In this document: positions 1 to 11,930 of the stretch, piece after piece | How positions within the stretch are numbered: the stretch's first letter is position 1 | Layout: the number at the start of each line of letters is the position of its first letter | Source of the DNA: Gymnopus androsaceus JB14 | Lineage: Eukaryota; Basidiomycota; Agaricomycetes; Agaricales; Omphalotaceae | Direction: 5' to 3' | Length of the DNA: 64,000 bases | Assembly (NCBI GenBank): GCA_009733575.1 | Contig: ML769555.1 | Location: forward strand, 1-64,000 | Program-made: the position numbers and the translations under genes | Notes under the pieces: model-generated | Seen by the model: the letters and a program-made list of their open reading frames with translations, nothing else | What the model was told of the DNA's origin: nothing | Database searches by the model: none

Positions 1-240
1 GCTCTTTAGGTTGTATAAAATTAAACCAAGTTTCAGACTGTCTCAGGCTGCCTCAAGTTGCTCAGGTTTCCTCAGGCTTCCTCAGGTTCACCCAGGTTAG
101 CCCTATGGGGTGACTTCAGGGTACCCTAGAGGGTAGTCTCCATTAACCTGAGTTGCCCTGGTCACCCAGGTTGCCCAGGCTACCTGAGGTTGATCTATAG
201 GGTAATCTCAGGTCACCCAGGCTACCTAGGCTATCTCAGG
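1..240. repeat. Degenerate CCCAGGTTGCC / CTCAGGCT minisatellite
   Basis: Short imperfect units such as CCCAGGTTGCC, CTCAGGCTTC and ACCCAGGCTACCT recur about every 10-20 bp across the window edge, often as CAGG cores separated by TACCT or TTGCC. The array probably continues to the left of the window. No coding potential is visible in it. Confidence 0.65.
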
Positions 241-526
241 CCCAGAGCATTTTTGCTGATGTCAAGAGTATTTTGCACAACACACCTTCAACAAACATGG
301 ACATATTCCATGGCTTGGTGTGAGGGTGTTTCTTTGAACCGGTGACAATGAAAGAACCAATTGTTTGGGATGGAGAGGGGAAGTTGTAGACATTGCTTGG
401 GATGCTGAGAACAGTGACAATTTCTTCATGCTTGTTCACTGGAATTATAGTGTTTTTGGAGACCAGTATTTCGATTGGTGCAATTATGAGAATGTCCTCC
501 GCGCTGATCATCATGGATTTCTCCAT
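236..526 (-). other. Possible coding relic, 96 codons, unrecognised
   Basis: A minus-strand open frame of 96 codons with plausible amino-acid composition (for example IGSFIVTGSKK near its middle) lies just after the minisatellite. It has no recognised domain, no visible partner exon, and two plus-strand frames are open over the same bases. It may be a decayed exon or chance. Confidence 0.2.
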
Positions 527-744
527 GAATTCTCTCCCTACTCCGGTACATTGCCTTGGTTGTTTCTATTTTAGACAATTATGGTGATTTTATTGTTATT
601 TATTTACTAAATATTCTGCAACACAATCTACCTATTCCAAATATTTGGTTAATGCTTCCAAAATATCAGTGCTAAAAGTTATTGAGATCTTTTGCAAAAC
701 GGCCCACAACACTTATCGTGATTTTTTGCATTAAGCTGGCAGAA

Positions 745-1300
745 TCAGCTGCTTGCAGGAGCTGAGCCTGAAGCTGTAGAAAACACAGGAGATGGTAGAA
801 AGGCAGAGGGTTGGAGGTTTGCAGTCATCTCCGCTAGTATTTTTTTTTGTGCTAGCTTTATCTCAACGTTCCCAGCATCATAGATGCACATCTGACAATA
901 CAGATCAAGCTCTCCAGGGATTTCTTTGAAGTGAATCATAATGACCCCCATGCGGGTGTCAACCAGTATGAGGGAAGTGCCAGACGGGGGTGATAGGGAT
1001 TTGGCATGAGCCTGCTTACAAGCAGGGGATACTGGTGGAGCATTGGCCTTTTGTTTACCCTTGCTCTGGGATTATGCATCTTCTTGTGGTTGCTGGATCC
1101 TCTGTTTTTGCTGCAGCACACGCTCCTCCCAAGTCTTGGCCACTTGGAGTACCCTATCTATGTGATCTCATTTCAGGAGAGGAGCACTTTCAGTGGCCTG
1201 GCGATCTTGTTCAGCAGCTGTGGCTTTGTTGTCGGAGTAAGAGAGTTCATCATTGGGAGTGTCGGATTCTTGTGCTTTGACATTGACGAGTATTGAGCGC
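745..1300 (-). pseudogene. Decayed exon of an unrecognised protein
   Basis: One minus-strand frame reads with coding-like composition across about 550 bases, interrupted by two in-frame stops (near 1168 and 1074). The N-terminal half is acidic and Gln-rich (QEERVLQQKQRIQQPQED-like), the middle is Ser/Pro-rich, and the C-terminal part contains LILVDTRMGVIMIHFKEIPG. The open pieces are 61-68 codons, so this is a broken exon and not a functional gene. I do not recognise the family. Overlapping plus-strand frames at 990-1296 look like shadows because they are strongly hydrophobic and low in charge. Confidence 0.35.
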
Positions 1301-2035
1301 AATAGCTAAGTAGGATAAGTAAAATATACTTCACAAATGTTGTACATACATACTGCGGATGAACTTTTGATGTTTTGAGCCTTAGGCGATATTGATGAGC
1401 TGCTTGCCATTAAGGAAAGCTATCTAATGGAATGATTAGTTAGCTTGAGTAGGATACGTATATTTGTCTGATGTAGTCTCTCCCCATATTTTTTACTTGT
1501 TTTGCATTATCAAATGCATTTATATTCGGCCTTTAGCCCTCAATCATTTTACGCCCCAGTACACTACAGGAAACGACAATGGAAATTATTTACCTGACCA
1601 ATGTTGAAGTTCAAGAGAGAAATGGAAAGGCTTACATAAGCGCTGGGCGGTGCCAGATGGTGCTGGCAGTTGAGGAGTTGTATGCACCATTGATCACGCG
1701 CAATACTCAGAAAATTATTTGATTGGTCGTGAATAAAACGCTTCCGTATAACACAAAAAAGAATCTGAAATACAATTTCTGCACACCATTAATACGCTTA
1801 CAGGGTGTTGGAAAATTCATTGGAATATTTTAAATTTCCTCCTGCACCTAGAGCCAAAGTCTGACTGCGATAAGAATCACCGTTTGTAGTTAATCTATAA
1901 TGGTAACTACAGTAACTAGATCCGGATTAGATTGCACCGAATCTGATCAATTGTTTTGCCTCATTGTTCTTTGTTTGCTTTCACCCATGTCCGATGCCAA
2001 GCAGCGACCCGGTAATTTAAAGTCTCGGCCCCCTC
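1301..2035. other. No gene seen
   Basis: AT-rich non-coding sequence without a long open frame, tandem repeat or clear inverted repeat. Confidence 0.5.
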
Positions 2036-2115
2036 TTGCAACTCAAATTTGATGCTCGGATAAGCGTACTCGTGAGAGTAGCAGCTCCCAATCCAAGGGT
2101 CCTTCCTACACTCTC

Positions 2116-4611
2116 ATGCTTTATTGCTTCTATGATTCCAGCAATGGCGCCATTGTCAATCCTCAGGCTGGTTGCATATTTATGTGGGCAAAATACGAGC
2201 CTTCCGACTTGGACATGTCCATCCTACAGTATCTTACCAAGCTCAATGACCCCCGCATGCCAGTGCCTGTTGCGGAATCCTTTGCCGCTGCGGTTCTGAT
2301 TCTGCAGCCCAACACCAACTTCACCCCGTTCAACATGAAATCGACCTACCAATTGTGTCATTTTACTACTACACTTGAGATAGTTCTCCAATTTGGCGCT
2401 GTAATGTTTGTCTTGAAAGGTACGCATTTTTATCATTATTTTGTTATTTGTTTTTCACCATTGTTCAGAGCAACATTCGTCCTTCCTCAACTGTGAAAAT
2501 GCCTCCAAAACCCGCTTAAACCTCCTCCATCCCACTTGGCATGCCCATGTGGAATGCAAGCACCTTACTCATTTTGTTCCCATTGCTATCGGAATGACTA
2601 GGTATTATACCTCCACCATGCTATCTGCTAATGGCATAACAGAATGGCGAAAAGGTGAACTGCTCAATTTTGTGGTGGCCAAATTAAATCAAATGGAGGC
2701 TCCCCGAGACTGGACCCACTGGCTATGAGATGTCTGTACTAATGCCTTGTTCATGCTTTTCCAGATACTCACTTTCTATCCCCTTAGTGCTCTGGCCTCC
2801 GCAAGTTCCACAAACCCAAAGCAAAGCCTGACCTTGACAGCTTAGTGGTTGGTCTCTCACTGCATTCTTCTGAATCAACGCCAGATGCTTCTGCTTCTGG
2901 TCACTCAAGTTCAACCCAACCAACACCAAATGCTTCTCTGTGCGCTCCCTCTTCTGCCTCTCAGTTTCATGACTTTTCTGTCAAAACTATTCCTGATGAT
3001 GCAACGTACGCCAAATACATATATCTTACTCCACAGTTAATCAAGAGAAAATACAAAGCGTCACAATTCGAACATGATGTCTGATTCGAAATTTTTACAC
3101 CTCTATACACCTGGGCATGTGATATGTCCCAAGAACCGGAGGATCTCTGCATGCCCCTGTAAGTCAAACATCACCCTTGAGACAAGTTTTTTAAACTGAT
3201 GCATTTCTAGACCAACCCAAAGCTGGCCAAACAATATGGGAATCCTGAGCTTTGAGAAACTACCCAACCCCAAGCTCTTGCCCAATATCAAACAACATCA
3301 CCGTATCCTGTATTACATCTGTCCAAGATCTGATACCTCCATCATCGATTATGTAGAGTTTGTCATGTTTGTCGAACTAGACTCAACCAAAAGGACGGAT
3401 GAGTGGCAAGTAATGGCACAGGCAGCATTCTATGTTTGCGCAGCAAATATAACCTTGGGCATCCACACCACTTGTGTACCTGTCTTCTTTGTGAGCAAGG
3501 CCTGGAAAGGAGTGTGCTCGTTGGTGTTCCAGCAAGACAAAAACATTCTTTGTTTTTTTTTTTTTTTTCACTTGATCCTCTCTGACTGAACTTTTGGTTA
3601 GATGTACTCCTACCCTTTAAGGTACCCAAGCCCAGACTATGGACCACTGGAAAATCCCCACTTGAGAGCTCATTACCACCTGCGACTCGTTAATGCTGCT
3701 GATCCGCATTACCGCCAATTCAGTCTTGATCAGTGGCAAATACTTCATGACATGTTCTTGCAGCTAATCAGCCTTCCGCATGTCCTTCTGGACAAGAAGC
3801 AATGCCTTTTGATACTCCCATCATGCCTACAGTATTGAGCGAGAGCGTGCATAGCCCCCTGAAGAGGAAGGTGTCAGGTAATCATGAGGAGGCAGTTAGT
3901 CGTGTGCATCGTGATTAGTACCGAGAAAATATCTATATTGAATTTGAATTGCTTTAGTATGTCTCCGTTATGCTTCATAATTCAGGTGTGCATACCATTC
4001 ACAAGATTATGAAGTCGGACAAGCAAGAGCTCACCATTTACAAGTGTTTCCAAGATTATAAATCTTGTCATACACACCGGGACCTTGATTTCTTCATTTC
4101 CCAATGGTTCACTAGCCGCTGCCCAGCTGGAGAGTGTCTTTACTTCCCTTATTATATTCCAGTCAGAGAGGAGATGAACAGGGGTTGCTTACTACCAGCA
4201 GGTGCTTTATCTATTTGTAATCAGCTCTTGCATGGTCTCAGGTTTCTCCACTCTGAACTTGCCATAGCACACATGGATATCAAACCTGATAATCTGGTCT
4301 TGAATATCAGGCACCACCAAAGAACACTCAAAATTATTGACTTCCACCTCTCCATTATCAATGCCAATTGCAAAGTCCTATTTGGTAGACACGGGACTGA
4401 GGGCTATATGGCTCCCAAGGTTCAAGCACAAACCTCATACTACCCTATGCTTGTGGATCGATATTCATGCGGCGTCTGCATACTGGAAGTTTTGCAAAGC
4501 CAAAATGTCAGTTGCATAGCAGATCAACATGAATTCATGGTAGAATATGCTACCCAATTGCAGAGCCTTTCTCCCGAGAAGCGTCCTCCGCTGTCTCCCC
4601 TGTGTCTGTGA
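2116..4611 (+). pseudogene. Protein-kinase-like gene, decayed
   Basis: The last exon (3970-4611, about 213 residues) has a protein-kinase C-lobe layout. It carries a catalytic loop HMDIKPDNLVL (about 4268-4300), where the family has HRD/HLD, then IIDFHLSI where DFG is expected, GTEGYMAPKV where APE is expected, and DRYSCGVCILEVL as helix F. The changed DFG Gly and APE Glu suggest loss of activity. Upstream pieces at 2116-2730, 2845-3165, 3218-3590 and 3602-3838 read in the same direction, with good intron signals between some of them (for example GTAAGT...TTCTAG at about 3160-3210). They could be the N-terminal part of one multi-exon gene, but stops and frame changes break them. A poly-T tract of about 18 lies near 3551. 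Kinase-like genes of this type are common multicopy genes in Agaricomycetes (memory). The C-lobe call is firm; joining the upstream pieces is inference. Confidence 0.6.
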
Positions 4612-5559
4612 TATGCAGACTCTTCTTGTATTCTTAATTATTCATCCTCCCCATCTTATTTATACATCATTGCATTTCTAGTCTTCATCCTCCTTCCTCA
4701 TTCGCATCCCATTTGGAATTCACTCACTCACATACACAATACCTTCATACAATGATACCCGATGATACCCTTTAATCTAAGAATGCATTTGACAAAAAAC
4801 TCAATGTGATTTGGACCTGTCAGACAAATGCCTCTGTTACACACTAATGCGGTGATTCTTTTGTTTCCAAACTAGTATCAAAGTTTTGGTCGCATCTTCA
4901 TATAATGCTTTGTTCTTTTTAAAGTTTACTGTCTGTTGTTATCCCATTGCTGATATTCAACCTTTGACCATCTCAGGTTGATCTTCTGATTCACATGGCT
5001 GCATCTACTTCCGGTGAGTGTCTTGTATTGTTGCAATAGTGCTAGCTGACAGTACATGAAACGGCTAGCATAAGTGAAAGATAAGGAAAGAACGGCCAGC
5101 GGAGACTCGGAGTTGCCAGCTTATTCATATTGGCACAGCTACGGCATGGGCCAGAATAAGCTGGGCAACATGTGCCTTCCTTCGAGAATCTTTTCTCGTT
5201 GCTGCACTCATCTTTCCAGAGCTGTCAAATTTGATGGTCTCTTATTTCCTGCTACTCCTTTCTCTATTGTATCTTAGGGCTTTTTTGTTGTTGTTGCCAT
5301 CAGTGCAATATTATCTATCCTCTTTCTGGCCACAAAGATATTGAGACATCTTTCAACATGACTGCAGCAACTCTTTTCTCTAGGCTTGAATAGACAATGG
5401 GTAGGGACTTTTAGTGAGATACATGAATACTCAACTCTTTCCCTCCACTTTCTCCTCCTGCCTAGTTGCACAACTTTGTCTAGTTGTGGCATTCTGGCTC
5501 CCACTTGGGACTTCATCACTGCTCTCTTCACTGGAGGATAGTAGATGATTTCTTTCCAT
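4612..5559. other. No gene seen
   Basis: AT-rich spacer. Short open frames on both strands (5074-5277 plus, 5274-5531 minus) have no recognisable domain, splice partner or repeat relationship. Confidence 0.5.
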
Positions 5560-5574
5560 CTTTTCCATCGACTA

Positions 5575-5990
5575 AACTCTTATGTTTGGTTGGTACCTGC
5601 TGGCTGGACCCTTTGGTCCAGTAGGCCTTCTCTCCTCATTGGTCAGACTATCTGTCTAATCAGTCTCCTCCAGTTAACTGGACTTGTAGGTCCAGTTGGC
5701 TTCCTCTCATCCTGCCGGTCGGACTATCTGTCTGATTAGCTTTCTCTCATCACGTTGGTTGGACTATATGTCTGATTAGCTTCTTCTCATCTCATTGGTT
5801 GGACTATCTGTCCGATTAGCTTCCTCTCATCTCGTTGGTCAGACTATCTGTCTGATTAGCTTCCTCTCCTCTCTCGTTGGTTGGACTTTTGGGCCTGGCC
5901 AGCCACCTCTCCTGTTGGTGGGACTTTCAAGTCCAGCCAGCCTTCTCCCTTTTCTCGCTAGTCAGACTATTTGGTCTGATAAGTCTCTTC
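5575..5990. repeat. Minisatellite, units of about 42-48 bp
   Basis: At least six imperfect units share the core GGTCGGACTATCTGTCTGAT followed by TAGCTTCCTCTCATC. Later units diverge to GGTTGGACTTTTGGGCCTGG and GGTGGGACTTTCAAGTCCAG. The array ends a few bases before dispersed-repeat copy A. Open frames across it are artefacts of the repeat. Confidence 0.8.
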
Positions 5991-6003
5991 TACTCTTCCC
6001 GTT

Positions 6004-7054
6004 GAACATCAGTAGCTAATGGAATGCATAGTATGGTACAAGTACACTAATTAAAAAGAGAAACAGGTAACAGATATGTGAAATAGAGGGAGAGGAGGGA
6101 GGGTGACGAAAAAATGCGCAGATCCTGCTAGATCTGCTCGGATATCTGTTAGTACAATGTAGATTGCTTATCAGGCATGATCTGCGCACCAAGAGCCCTG
6201 ATATCTAGTGATCTAACAAGCAGGAAAGCGGAATGTGCACTGGATGTGTTTAGATCTGGCTAGATGTGTTGTGGGCTCTGTTCAGTGACAAGATCAAGGT
6301 AAAAAATGCGAAGCCATACCAGATCCTTGTATCTGAGATACTGTAAACTCAAAGCTAGTAGTCTGTACAGATGTAAGGATGTGCTGGGAAGTGATGTTAG
6401 AGCTATCAGAGCTGTGGAGAGCGGACAACCAGCCTTACCCAACACTGAGAGAGATGATGGGGGAAAGGAAGCAAGGAGCACAAGGAATCAGGACACCTCA
6501 GGGCATTCTCACACAGGCCTCTGCTCGGAACTCCGGCACCTGGATGAGACTGAGGGCATCGGACCATGGCTCAATGACCTGGCTGATGAATGATATAACT
6601 CAAAAAAGCGAGTTGAGCATGTCCCTAGAATGGAACATAGCGTGCCAACCACAATAGCTATTAACAAGCTGCTTGCGCACAAATGACCGTGACGGTACGC
6701 TGGAAATATGGACTGAACACAGTAACGCTTTAATCAACGTGAGGCATTGAATAAGAGCGAAATAACTAAGTTGCTCAGAATTTGGAGTTGAGCAAGTTGT
6801 GATACATTGCTGCGATGCACCATAGATACTGAAGATAGAAGCATGGTTGGTAAGCCAATATTGTAGAGCATATTGAACTCTATTTGCGTGCACTAGGGGT
6901 GGCAAAGAGGATATAGTGAAGTTCAGCAATTGTGTAAATGAATTCATGTGCGCTAAAAAGCGATGAATTGTGCATTACAATTGCTGCAGAAGATCTGTTG
7001 TTTGCTGAGGCCTGCAGAAAAGCTCCCTACCTCTGGAATCCGCCTTCATGTCGA
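6004..7054 (+). repeat. Dispersed ~1.1 kb repeat, copy A
   Basis: This is the first of four copies of a repeat also present at 15294-16444 (B), 18715-19809 (C, opposite strand) and 39378-40400 (D, opposite strand). Copy A starts at GAACATCAGTAGCTAATGG and lacks about 110 bases found at the start of B and C. All copies end at the same boundary, TCCGCCTTCATGTCGA. No transposase, RT or long conserved frame is present. The roughly 95-codon frames shared by the copies are probably incidental. It may be an LTR or a non-autonomous element; I could not find convincing TG...CA ends. Confidence 0.85.
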
Positions 7055-7545
7055 ACTTCGATCCTTCCTTTTTCCACTCAAAATCTTTATTTACCAGATC
7101 TCTTATCTGGCCTTGCTCCGGTTTGGTGTGTCCGGGTCTCATCCTCATGCTTCCTTTCAGTTGAAGTTATGGGGGACCCAGGCCACCTTGTGTACTGGAA
7201 TTGGCCGACGCTGTCCCGCTCCCACCTTCGTGGTGGATGTTGACTTTGGTGCGCGCCAATTTCATTGACAAAACATTGATTCACTTGAATCAAGATTTCT
7301 CTCACTTCAAGCTAGGAGTCTCGGTGTGATGCAGGCACACTCATCTGAGATCACTAAGATTCTTTTACTAACTATAATCTTACTAATCATCCTGCACCCG
7401 TGTTGCCTGCTAGTCTTGCCTTATCGAATTGTTATCTTCACATGGCCTTCCAAATCTGGCTGGTTAAATATGCCCATGAACTGGTTTCATCAGTGGGCAC
7501 CATGTTAGCCTTTCTCATAAATGCCATCAAGACGCACGCAAGCAG
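7055..7545. other. No gene seen
   Basis: Unique-looking sequence between repeat copy A and the TIR element. Short frames of 60-101 codons have no recognisable domain. Confidence 0.45.
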
Positions 7546-7712
7546 TGCGGTAGGTGGGAGCTACGCGGTTCATTTTTAAATGAAGTTTTCAAATCATGTC
7601 AACTGAACCGAACCAACTGCTGCCAAGGGGTGCTTCGGACGTGCCATTGACAGCATCGGCAACACCTGTGCATCTGCCATTGTCTGAAATAGTAATAGTC
7701 GGGGATTATTGT
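7546..7712 (+). repeat. Left terminal inverted repeat of the 1.57 kb element
   Basis: Inverted match to 8950-9118, starting at the outermost base TGCGGTAGG. Mismatches are scattered and there are a few single-base gaps. Confidence 0.75.
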
Positions 7713-8949
7713 TATAATTGTTCAATGTATCACTATTTTGAGCACAGAATTGGCATGTATACAAGCTACAGCGTTACGTAGCCTAATTTTCTACATCTTC
7801 AACACTAGGTAGCTCCATTAATTCACAGACCTTGCTACACTTGTAGTCATTCACAAAACCTTTGATTGCCTCCACACCATGGTCACCGCAGCCCAAGGTC
7901 CCGATTAAAATTTAAAAAAGGTTGATCATTGATGTACTAGCTATCAACTGACTTACCCAGCTATAGTAGTATGTATCATTGGGTCAAACAATACAATGAA
8001 GATTCTTGGAAACTTGCGTTCCTACAACATCATGTGAGCTCCATAGATACTTTGAGCTTCAAGCTTATCTTGAAGGTCTGCCATAACAAGTTCTTAGTTG
8101 ACCGCTTCTGTACCAATGTACATAATGGGCAAATGTGTGCACCAGCTGAGAAACTTGAATTGTAAGCTGCGTGTAAGTATTCACTTCACAATCGACTCGG
8201 AAACGTTTAAATTCGATGCTAGTAGCCTGTAGTAGGTGAATAGATTGTGATTTGTGTCCCGTAAGCACTAGGCATTGACGTATACTGGGACTGTGCCAAT
8301 GACGTGAATCCTATGTTACATTAAGCTTACAGTGAGATTTAATTGCGCAAAATAGACTTACTTGATCCCCCTTTGCAACGCTTGTCACTAGTATAAGAAA
8401 GGGAGGTTCCAGAAGTGGAGTGGGTACGCTTCCGGGTGGCAGAAACTTTAGATTTAGATGTTGTTTTTTGGAAGTGAACAAAAAATCATTGTCAATCTCA
8501 GTGCGGACCTTAAACTGAGGATAACTAGTGTCAAAAATATAAATGAATATGGAGCTATGTACAGCTTGATGATTAATTGCATACTTTGGCATTCTTTGAA
8601 CCACTGCTGCCTTTGAGATGCCCTGGTAGATTCAACTTGTGGACATAAAGCTCAAGATTGGCGGATGTCCTTGTGCATCATGTAAAAATTATCAACCATT
8701 GCAGCCTCAGTCCCAATCAGGATGCAACCTGTATGCCATTGAAATTTGGCCTCATTTCTAGAATAATTCAGAATAAGTGTACTTATGGACAGGCATTGCT
8801 AAGGAGTACATACAGTTCCAAGGTTCACTATTTTGGCACAAGGGGCCTAATATTAAGACTTGAATAATGTGTTCTTGGCAAGTATAAACAATCAACATTA
8901 AGATTATGAGATAACAAATACACCAAAATGTGGTTTTGCGAGCAACGGA

Positions 8950-9118
8950 TACTGCAGAACATGCCCTGACTATTACTATGTCAGGCAATGGCAGACGCCC
9001 AGTTGCCAATGCTGTCAATGACACGTCCAAACCCTTGGCAACAATCAGTTTGGTTCAGCTGACACAATGATTTGAAAATTTTATTTCAAAATGAACTGCA
9101 TAGCTCCCACCTACCGCA
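8950..9118 (-). repeat. Right terminal inverted repeat of the 1.57 kb element
   Basis: Reverse complement of the left arm, ending CCTACCGCA. It includes the complement of the shared block ATAGTAATAGTC near 8970. Confidence 0.75.
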
Positions 9119-9568
9119 GCCTGGGTGTAATGTAAGAATCGACTAATCCATCTTTGAATAGTAGTAGTACTGATCAAAATATTGCACGTGATCAATGGCA
9201 CATACAACTCCTCAATTGCCAGTGCCATCTGGCGCCACTCAGCGCTTATGTAAGCTTTTCCATTTCTCTCTCAAACTTTACTGTCATATTCCGCAAGACT
9301 CTCAACGCCACCCTAGGGTGTCACTTCTTGACTAACACTTCTTGACTAATTTCCTGTCATTGTCAGGTAATCAACAAACATCACTGGTCCACTCAGGTAA
9401 GCTTATGTTTTAAACATTTGAATATGGACAGAGACTATGTCAGACAATTCATGCTAACTTATTACTCAATCGCCTCTATCCTTCCCGCTAACATGTTAAG
9501 GGAATTACAGTAAATTCTGTTTATATTGAGTTCATATTCTATCAACTAACATTCCTCCCTAGGACCCG
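9119..9568. other. No gene seen; possible upstream region of the next ORF
   Basis: No long frame with recognisable content. Short exons of the following gene could lie here, for example near 9340-9400, but none can be fixed. Confidence 0.4.
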
Positions 9569-10102
9569 ATGGCGCGCACAAAACAACCGTACAGGCAACC
9601 GCACCCCAACAAACCTATTCACATGTATCCGAGAATGGTTGGCAAGACAGGGAATCTCAAGTTCAACTCCTGGTCGCATCGAGAAGCTTCTGGAGATGAA
9701 GTTGACTCCGCTCACAACAAAAACCAGCCAGAGCACCAAGCCGGAGATGAGGTTGACTCCGAGTCCACTGACAACTCCGATTCCCCTGACAATGAGCCAG
9801 AGCAGCCTCACAATCTGAAAGCCAATGAGACTGCTCCAAATCAAGAAGAAGTGGTCTGCTCTGGTACCAACGTACGCGGACAGACTGCCGAGGATGGTGA
9901 AATACTCTGCACTGGTATCAGTGTACGTGGACAGACTGGTCAAATGGAATCGGACAATGAAATTGTTTGCACCGGTACAAGAATATGCAACATTATTGTT
10001 GGCGGTGTAGGCGGGAAGACCAAAGATACTGCCATCAACCTCACTCAAACCTCAAGTTCTATCTACAAGGATAGTCTTGAACCTTGGTACGTTGTTTATT
10101 GA
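9569..10102 (+). CDS. Hypothetical acidic protein with internal Cys repeats
   Basis: An open frame of 177 codons starts at ATG 9569 and ends in TGA. The N-terminus is basic (MARTKQPYRQ). Residues about 45-90 are acidic and Asn/Asp/Glu-rich with two GDEVDS motifs. Residues about 92-142 hold three imperfect repeats: EVVCSGTNVRGQT, EILCTGISVRGQT and EIVCTGTRIC. The repeat period of about 20 residues is also visible in the DNA. I do not recognise a family. The antisense frame of 168 codons over the same bases is hydrophobic and looks like a shadow. It could be one exon of a longer, decayed gene or an effector-like small protein. Nothing around it supports a function. Confidence 0.45.
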   Translation: MARTKQPYRQPHPNKPIHMYPRMVGKTGNLKFNSWSHREASGDEVDSAHNKNQPEHQAGDEVDSESTDNSDSPDNEPEQPHNLKANETAPNQEEVVCSGTNVRGQTAEDGEILCTGISVRGQTGQMESDNEIVCTGTRICNIIVGGVGGKTKDTAINLTQTSSSIYKDSLEPWYVVY

Positions 10103-10639
10103 GATTGTGTTCAATCATACTCATTATGACCTATAGGTAGATATGTTGACCTGAATCTCCACTCGCATAGTGTTGAGATCTACCTGAAAAATATGACGGC
10201 AAACATTCCTTTCTCTTTATTCTTGGTTTTGGGCTTTTGTGCCTTTGTACATCTTATCATCCACGCTATCATATTTTCTTGTAGCTATTTTACTTCATAT
10301 ATCTCATTATCTGCACTTGCACCAATATATTTCTTGTAGCCATCGTATAAAATACAGCATCCATGATCATAGCTCTTATTTGTGGGAAACGTAAGAAACA
10401 AAATGCATCCAAGAAGACATTAAACTATTGATTAGGGAGTCTACTACCAGCGAGACCATCTCTCTTCATTAGCAGGTAAAAAACCCAATTGATCCACTGA
10501 CTGCAGTATTCTGTCACAGGAATATGCTGCCATTGAACAGCCATGTTAATCAAGATTTCCTAGAAAATAGTGAACCTCACTTACGAGGATATTCTCCAGT
10601 ACAAACAAAATGGACAGCAACAGGCAAATCAGCCATTTT
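10103..10639. other. No gene seen
   Basis: Non-coding spacer between the Cys-repeat ORF and the WD40 pseudogene on the other strand. Confidence 0.4.
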
Positions 10640-11880
10640 CGTTCCTCCCAAAATGCTCTCTGTCTTGCAGTGCCGTCCTCCCTATGTTCTTGCCCGATCA
10701 TCCTATAACTACGAGGGGGACACCTGCGACTTCCACTGTCTGTCATGCAAATTAGCTCGGACTTGCGTAACTGGACAACAACTCACAGTGACTGACTGCA
10801 CACAGTCTTTGAAACCAATGTGGATGGTATCGCTGATATCACCTGTTCGGCAGTCAAAAATATAAATACTCCCACGGTCACTTCCAGTGACAATGGTCCT
10901 ACCACCCTCATGGAACGCGACATTCCTGCTTCAGAATTGGTTGCAGGGAATGTTGAAGGTTTTTAGTCTATCTGTAGAAGATACTTTATAAAGGCCTACA
11001 CCCTGGGTGACATTGTCTTTTGTGTTGATCATTGCATGTCCACTATTTGTGGTGTCAGCTTGTTCAGTCCACATTAACTGAGTACTTACATCACGGAACC
11101 AGTGGTCCTCAATTGTAAAATTTTTCCATTGTTGCTGAGTACATGGCTTGAAAAAGGTCAAGGTAAACTTGCATCTTCTTGATGTATAGTTTTGCACTCA
11201 CATAATGCCATCATCCCTTCCAAAATTCCAGATTTCCAGACCTCTAACCCCTGTGTGCCTAAACGCAACAGCCTGTGGCCAATGCTGAGGCACAGCAACA
11301 GATTTCACGATGTGAGGCATCATTGACGCATTGACAATGAATTGATGGATCACTTTTGATCAATGAGCAACTGCCAACTGACCGGAGTTGGGGTCGTGTG
11401 CCAATCCTGACACGTCTTGGCCATCTTGTCCGCGGTTACAGAAAACCTCAGTGAACTATGCGAGGTAAGTTGTTTACACAGAACAAGTCTATATTCAAAC
11501 TGACATACCCCGTCATCTTTTCAACTTCTCTTCCAAATAGATAAGTAGCCATCTTCAGTACCAAAAGCTAAGCTGTTGTCTGTATCATCAGGCCTGATGA
11601 TCCAGGCTATGGCGGTTGTTGTACCGTGTTCTCCTGCGCCTATCAGGAAGGAAAGCAATGTTGAAGATGCCAGATGCCAGATCCGGGTTCCATCATCACC
11701 TACAGTATAGCTATGAGGAAATTGCAGAAAGCAGTACAGATGACTCACCTCCAGTGGCAATGTGCATGCCAAGTGGGTGAGCAGCTACGCAGGCAACAGC
11801 TCCATCTTGGCCCTCAAGCAAGGTACGCAATGCATACTTTTTTTGTTCGGATGTGAGTTGAAGAGGAGTCAACTTCATTC
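10640..11880 (-). pseudogene. WD40-repeat protein, decayed
   Basis: Read on the minus strand, several blades of a beta-propeller can be followed. First comes LLEGQDGAVACVAAHPLG near 11840-11780. After a probable intron of about 50 bp (GTGAGT...TGTAG, near 11750-11700) comes GDDGTRIWHLAS, then LAFGTEDGYLSIWKRS (about 11570-11524), then a region with FTEVFCNRGQDGQDVSGLAH and GVRGLEIWNFGRDDGIM. Finally RNVAFHEGGRTIVTGSDRG followed by SIYIFDCRTG lies near 10920-10810. In-frame stops after LAVAH (near 11365), after DDGIM (near 11197), after NQF (near 10930) and near 10700 show that it is dead. The order matches a WD40 family that I remember as multicopy in Agaricomycetes. The plus-strand frames over 10524-10968 are antisense shadows. 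Confidence 0.65.
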
Positions 11881-11930
11881 TGGAGTGAATGGACTAGCTT
11901 CACACACCTGTGGCAATTCTTAAACCATAC

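Larger units (their letters stand above)
7546..9118. mobile_element. 1.57 kb DNA transposon with ~165 bp terminal inverted repeats
   Basis: The left end begins TGCGGTAGGTGGGAGCTACG and the right end is its complement (GCTCCCACCTACCGCA). The two ends stay alignable inward for about 165 bases (7546-7712 and 8950-9118) at roughly 80% identity by eye, sharing blocks such as TTTTCAAATCAT, GACGTG(C/T)CATTGACAGCAT and ATAGTAATAGTC. No convincing direct target duplication is visible in the flanks. The interior (7713-8949) has only short open frames without a recognisable transposase, so the element looks non-autonomous. Long TIRs recall MULE-like or foldback elements (general knowledge), but I cannot assign a superfamily. 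Confidence 0.75.

Noticed and set aside
9542..10048. 168-codon minus-strand frame with hydrophobic stretches
   Set aside because: Antisense of the 9569-10102 ORF; the composition fits a shadow of its acidic, polar coding strand.
10524..10968. Plus-strand coding-like frames
   Set aside because: They are antisense to the C-terminal blades of the WD40 pseudogene.
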